The notes below the pieces were generated by a model that made no database searches, was not told the DNA's origin, and worked only from the letters and a program-made list of their open reading frames with translations. Position numbers and translations under genes: made by a program. A stretch of 64,000 nucleotides of DNA from Epiperipatus broadwayi (taxonomy: Eukaryota; Onychophora; Udeonychophora; Euonychophora; Peripatidae): assembly GCA_028023455.1 (NCBI GenBank), contig JAQFVV010012477.1, forward strand, positions 5,326,751-5,390,750, given 5' to 3'. Positions 59,440 through 64,000 of the stretch are shown here, piece after piece (within the stretch, counting starts at the first letter, position 1; each line of letters opens with the position of its first letter).

Positions 59440-59770
59440 AAGACAGTTGCATTGTATTGCTATCTCATTGACAAGGCAAAAGCTAGAAACAGATCTAAGA
59501 ATGTGTTTATTATAGTAGTACAACATCTGGTATCAGGCTTGCAGTAAATAATTTTAGAATAAGATTAGAAAAAATTGCTTTTGAAGCATGTAAATAAGTA
59601 TATGAGGAAGTCATGTGATTTTATTATAAGTATTAACCTATCGATACATATAGTCCTTATTCTGTATTCTTTTGTGATGTATTTATTAATTTTCCCTCCT
59701 ATATTTACTCAGTCTGTTGTACTTTGAATATCACAGGCAATGATATTTTTTTATATAAAATTAAATCCAT
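59440..59770 (+). repeat. Diverged duplicated segment, family M (copy 2)
   Basis: Counterpart of 58490-58830, about 950 bp downstream in the same orientation. Shared markers are GAAACAGATCT, GTATATGAGGAAGTCATGTGA-like, GATACATATA and TTATATAAAATTAAA. Confidence 0.6.
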
Positions 59771-61867
59771 CAAAATCATCAATTACAGAAAAGAGAGTTG
59801 TAACCGACAAGTTTCTGACGCTAAAGATAATGTCAATCGAAGATTTAAAGAACTTAAAAAAAAAAAAGATTTTTTTTGGAAGTTATTTTAAATTTTTTCA
59901 TTGTGTTATAGTTACTAAGTTTTATTTTATATTTACATTTTAAATTATTTTAATAGAACTATTTTTATTTAACTTATATACTTTTTTTAAATTCTTTAAT
60001 TGAGAAATGTAATTATAAAAAGAAGTTGAAAGTGAATTATTAAGTGAAAAACATTCGTATAAAGTAGATAGTTTGACTGCTTACTATTATAAAATAATTT
60101 ATGAACCTTAATTTTACTTTTTCTTTTCCTTAATATTTCACTAAGTATTTAATTTTATTTTGTTTCTTCAGGTGAAACATGATATCAAAATATAATACAA
60201 ATTGACTAATTTTTATTAAAAATTTGTACACAGTCCATTAGTTTTATTTTTATTTTACAAATTGAATCACACGCTTTATCAGAAAAGTGTAATGAAAAAA
60301 CATGTTTCAAATTACAGAAAAGAATTTGTAAATTTTTTTATATATGTATGCAAGCACAGAATACCTAAAATGGTACCTCATACAAATTTGTTTCATAAAC
60401 CTGCAAAAATTGCAAGCTAAACTTTTTGTTCATTGACCTAGTGCAAAATAAAACTATTTTAAATATTCGTTCAATAAAAATCAGTAGGGGAGAAATTCTG
60501 CTATAGGTTAAGATGTTGTTTGAGTTGTATCCCTGCATTTAAAAGATGATTGAATTAAAGTTTGGATCATGTGATATTTATCTTTTTTAAATTTAACAAT
60601 ACGGATAGTGATCTAAGAACTTTTTGATAAACTGGCAAAAGAATTAATCTTAATTCCTCATTTTGGCAAATTTTTCATTAAGGAAAAGCATTACCTGAAA
60701 CCTATAAATTATAAAGCGCTTTTAAAACGAAGTAGTTTTTTTTCCCCCAATAAATTTATTAAACGTAAATAAGTATGATATAAAGTGATTTTGTACAGAA
60801 AAAAAAAAATTAATACAAACATAAATTTTGTACAAGTGTGAATTTTTGATTATCTTCTGATTATCAGTTCTCAATTAACAGCTCATGTTCTGCAGTTCAC
60901 TGCATGACTCAGTCTTATAGTGAATAACAAATGTAATCCAATAAATCCTTAATAGGCTTTTGCCCATGAACTGCCCTCATATAATCATTTCAAAGATCAC
61001 TTGTAATGTCATGTGCACTTCATTGCTGGAAGGGCACAGTTCTATAATCAGATATGGCTCAGAAACTCAATATTGATTATTTTTATTATCTTTTAAACAG
61101 TGTCCACTGGATAACATGTTCTCAATCAGAAAAATTAAGCATCATTATTTGATGTTCATAATTTATTCATATGGTCAGCTGGCATACTTCTATTACAAGA
61201 TGGACTGTTAATCTATATTGATTTTTTCATAAATACAGATATAGGAATCTTCCGGCTAAAAGAAACAAATACCTGAGGTGACTAAAAATTATTAAATGTA
61301 ATTGGTTTTTTAATTCACTAAAACTTTTTATTCTCTGAGTGTACTATCATATACCTTAGGACAGTGCAATAGTTGTGAGGGCAAATATCCAACTATGTAC
61401 AAGAACTGTTTCTTAAAACAAATATCTGTAAAGTTCTGGTTTTTATTACAATATATTAAATTTTCTTATACCAGTTGCATGAAATTCACTATAAGTTTAA
61501 AAACAAATCAAATGTTTATCTCAACATTTGCATGTCAAATAAAACATCTGCATATCTTTTTCACTCTTGCTTTATATTTTCATCACTTCTCTGTATTGCA
61601 ATATACAATATATATATTCAAATTTTATTTTTATCTTAGAGTAACCTTAGCTCAATCATATTACAACCATCCCATTAGCCCAAAAGTCAGACCAATCTCC
61701 CTTACTTTAGATGCATTTTTGAAACATTCTGTTCACTTTTTTTAGTAAGACATACACAGATCATGTTGTATTTTTAACTTTATATACTTTTTTTTTAGAT
61801 ATAGTTTTAATTTCATATAAATAACAAACTTATATTTCATCATAATTTTCTGAAACATATGACCAAA
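59771..61867. other. AT-rich non-coding stretch
   Basis: No gene or clear repeat seen. The 116-codon frame at 61395-61745 is rich in Phe/Ser/Tyr, has no motif and is probably chance. Confidence 0.45.
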
Positions 61868-62120
61868 GACATGTGAAAAAGATAAATGATACTCAAAATG
61901 CACATTTCATGATGAACCAGCAGTTATCAGTTGACCCAGATCACAATCTCTTGCACATATTTTCATCATTTGTTTAGAATTTTTATAACAATTTACTATA
62001 GTTCGATTGAAATGTCAAACCTTGTGCAGTCATAATTCTGCCACAAACCACTTTAGAGAATTATATTAATGATTATTACTGATCATTAATTAAACTAGAG
62101 ATTTTCTCTAGTCCAAATAT
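61868..62120 (+). repeat. Dispersed repeat L (copy 2)
   Basis: ACATGTGAAAAAGATAAATG, then TGATGAACCAGCAGTTATCA and TTAATTAAACTAGAGATTTT. This matches 19185-19440 throughout and the outer arms of the foldback at 11.2-12.0 kb. Confidence 0.8.
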
Positions 62121-62812
<692 letters not shown>

Positions 62813-63530
62813 ACAGAACGAAGGCCATTCCAAGTTTAATCCAGTGTCTCTGATTTCTAGTCTCTTTTCTCCACATCATATCAGAAAACGTCTTTATTTT
62901 ATTCATCCATCTTACATGTAATCTATTTCTAGGTCTTTTACAATGTCTTAGTATCTAGTTTAAGATTTCAACTGTTCATCTATTATTATCTTTTCTGGCA
63001 ATATGTCTAGTCAAGCTCCACTTCAGTCTCTTAAATTCTTTTAATAATATCAGTAATGCTTACTTGTTCTCTCACTATGTATTTTGTTTTCAATCCTTTC
63101 TTGTTATTCCTAACATATATTGCTTTATACTTTGTTGAACGATCTAAAGCTTTGGTATTGATACAAAACTTATAAGTATGATTAGGTAAAACACATTTGT
63201 TGAAACCCTTCCTTTTAAAACATTAGTCATATTTTCTTTTAATAATAAATTATTTCTACCAAAAGCACTCCATTTAAGTTTAATTCTATGATTAATTTCA
63301 TCTATTATGTTTCCATCTAAAATAATAATATGGTCAAGGTATATGTAGTTGTTAACTTCTTATAATTAATTCATCATTATCAATCTTTATTTTCATTATT
63401 TAAGAAAATCCTTTGAAAATTACTTTAGACTTTTTAGGATTCATTTGTAGCCCTACTTTTTCTTTCATCTAATAACTCTTGCAAAACTTCCTGAAACTGC
63501 GAAGCATTATTTGCCGAACAATTATATAAA
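62813..63530 (-). pseudogene. RTE-like LINE C-terminal half, decayed
   Basis: On the minus strand, broken frames give ASQFQEVLQELLDERK and then GLQMNPKKSKVI in a shifted frame (post-catalytic RT block). Next come an EINHRIKLKWSAFGR segment, a VFNKCVLP-like segment, FKRLKWSLTRHIARKD, and finally RPRNRLHVRWMNKIK followed by WRKETRNQRHWIKLG. This is the characteristic C-terminal order of RTE/BovB-type polyproteins. Frameshifts and stops are frequent. The catalytic core and 5' parts are missing or unrecognisable beyond 63530. Known RTE elements have an AP endonuclease and RT in one ORF. Confidence 0.82.
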
Positions 63531-64000
63531 AAAACCAAGAAGGATTTAATAGTGGTTTTATTACAATGGATCACTATACCATTATACATTAAGTTAATTA
63601 TTTGTGATCCCAAAAAACTGTAAATAAACAAAAAAGACATTAAAATTCATAAACTTAAAATATGCAAGCAAACATTTCTTCCATTGGAGTGCTTTATATG
63701 GTCATGTTTTTTTAAAAAAATATTAATAAAGTTTTTCCAGTTTATGTCGAAAGTACATATATTTTATTCTTCCATTATTATTCTTTCTGAATTTGATGTA
63801 CAATATTTCACATAAAATATTTTTAAGCATAATGCTAAAACTTAATAGGGCATAATTTAATCTTATTGAGACTTTTATATCTTCATAAAAAAAGTTATTG
63901 CATAAAAAGGATATTGCCTAAAATGTATTTAATTGTAAAGAAAGTCAGACATTTCATTATTCATTTTATTAAAAACATAAAAATATAGTGCCGTAAGGTT
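63531..64000. other. AT-rich non-coding stretch
   Basis: May hold further decayed LINE sequence on the minus strand, but nothing was recognisable. Confidence 0.4.

Noticed and set aside
61395-61745. 116-codon plus-strand open frame
   Set aside because: Low-complexity Phe/Tyr/Ser composition, no motif, no neighbouring coding evidence.

Overview
This window looks like non-genic DNA from an invertebrate animal genome. It is very AT-rich and has no bacterial gene organisation. It contains dispersed LINEs, a Penelope-like element, tRNA-derived SINEs with target-site duplications, TIR/foldback DNA elements and microsatellites. I recognise no host protein-coding exon, functional tRNA or rRNA. The taxon cannot be fixed from this sequence: an AT-rich lophotrochozoan or other invertebrate fits, but this is inference.

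Layout. 0.65-2.47 kb: a gene-less LTR element (TRIM-like) on the minus strand, with TG...CA LTRs, primer-binding site, polypurine tract and a 14-bp minisatellite inside each LTR. 3.0-4.3 kb: a decayed minus-strand copy of LINE family A. 6.4-7.6 kb: three tRNA-like SINEs (a fourth lies at 55.3 kb). 7.7-9.8, 13.6 and 62.8-63.5 kb: RTE-like LINE remnants. 11.2-12.0 and 21.6-22.7 kb: two large foldback elements. 15.7-16.7 and 23.4-24.5 kb: two copies of one TIR transposon family, each carrying a nested insertion. 26.6-29.1 kb: two divergently oriented C-terminal remnants of another LINE (family B). 29.6-33.8 kb: the best preserved element, LINE family A, with esterase-like ORF1 remnant, AP endonuclease, reverse transcriptase and a cysteine/histidine motif, followed by a second tandem copy of its 3' end. 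36.9-39.6 kb: several short tandem duplications. 41.0-43.1 kb: a very decayed minus-strand Penelope-like reverse transcriptase. 47.4-48.2 kb: a tandem pair of a roughly 400-bp repeat. 48.85-49.73 kb: a long perfect-ended hairpin abutting a piggyBac-like TTAA/TIR element. 51.98-52.2 kb: an inverted repeat with a hammerhead-ribozyme-like core. 52.5-53.3 and 56.7-57.7 kb: further TIR elements.

Nothing here works as an operon or pathway. The elements interact only through transposition biology: LINEs presumably mobilised the SINEs, and autonomous transposases elsewhere presumably moved the TIR elements. All reading frames of the mobile elements seen here are interrupted. Boundaries of decayed elements are approximate because they were read by eye, without alignment software.
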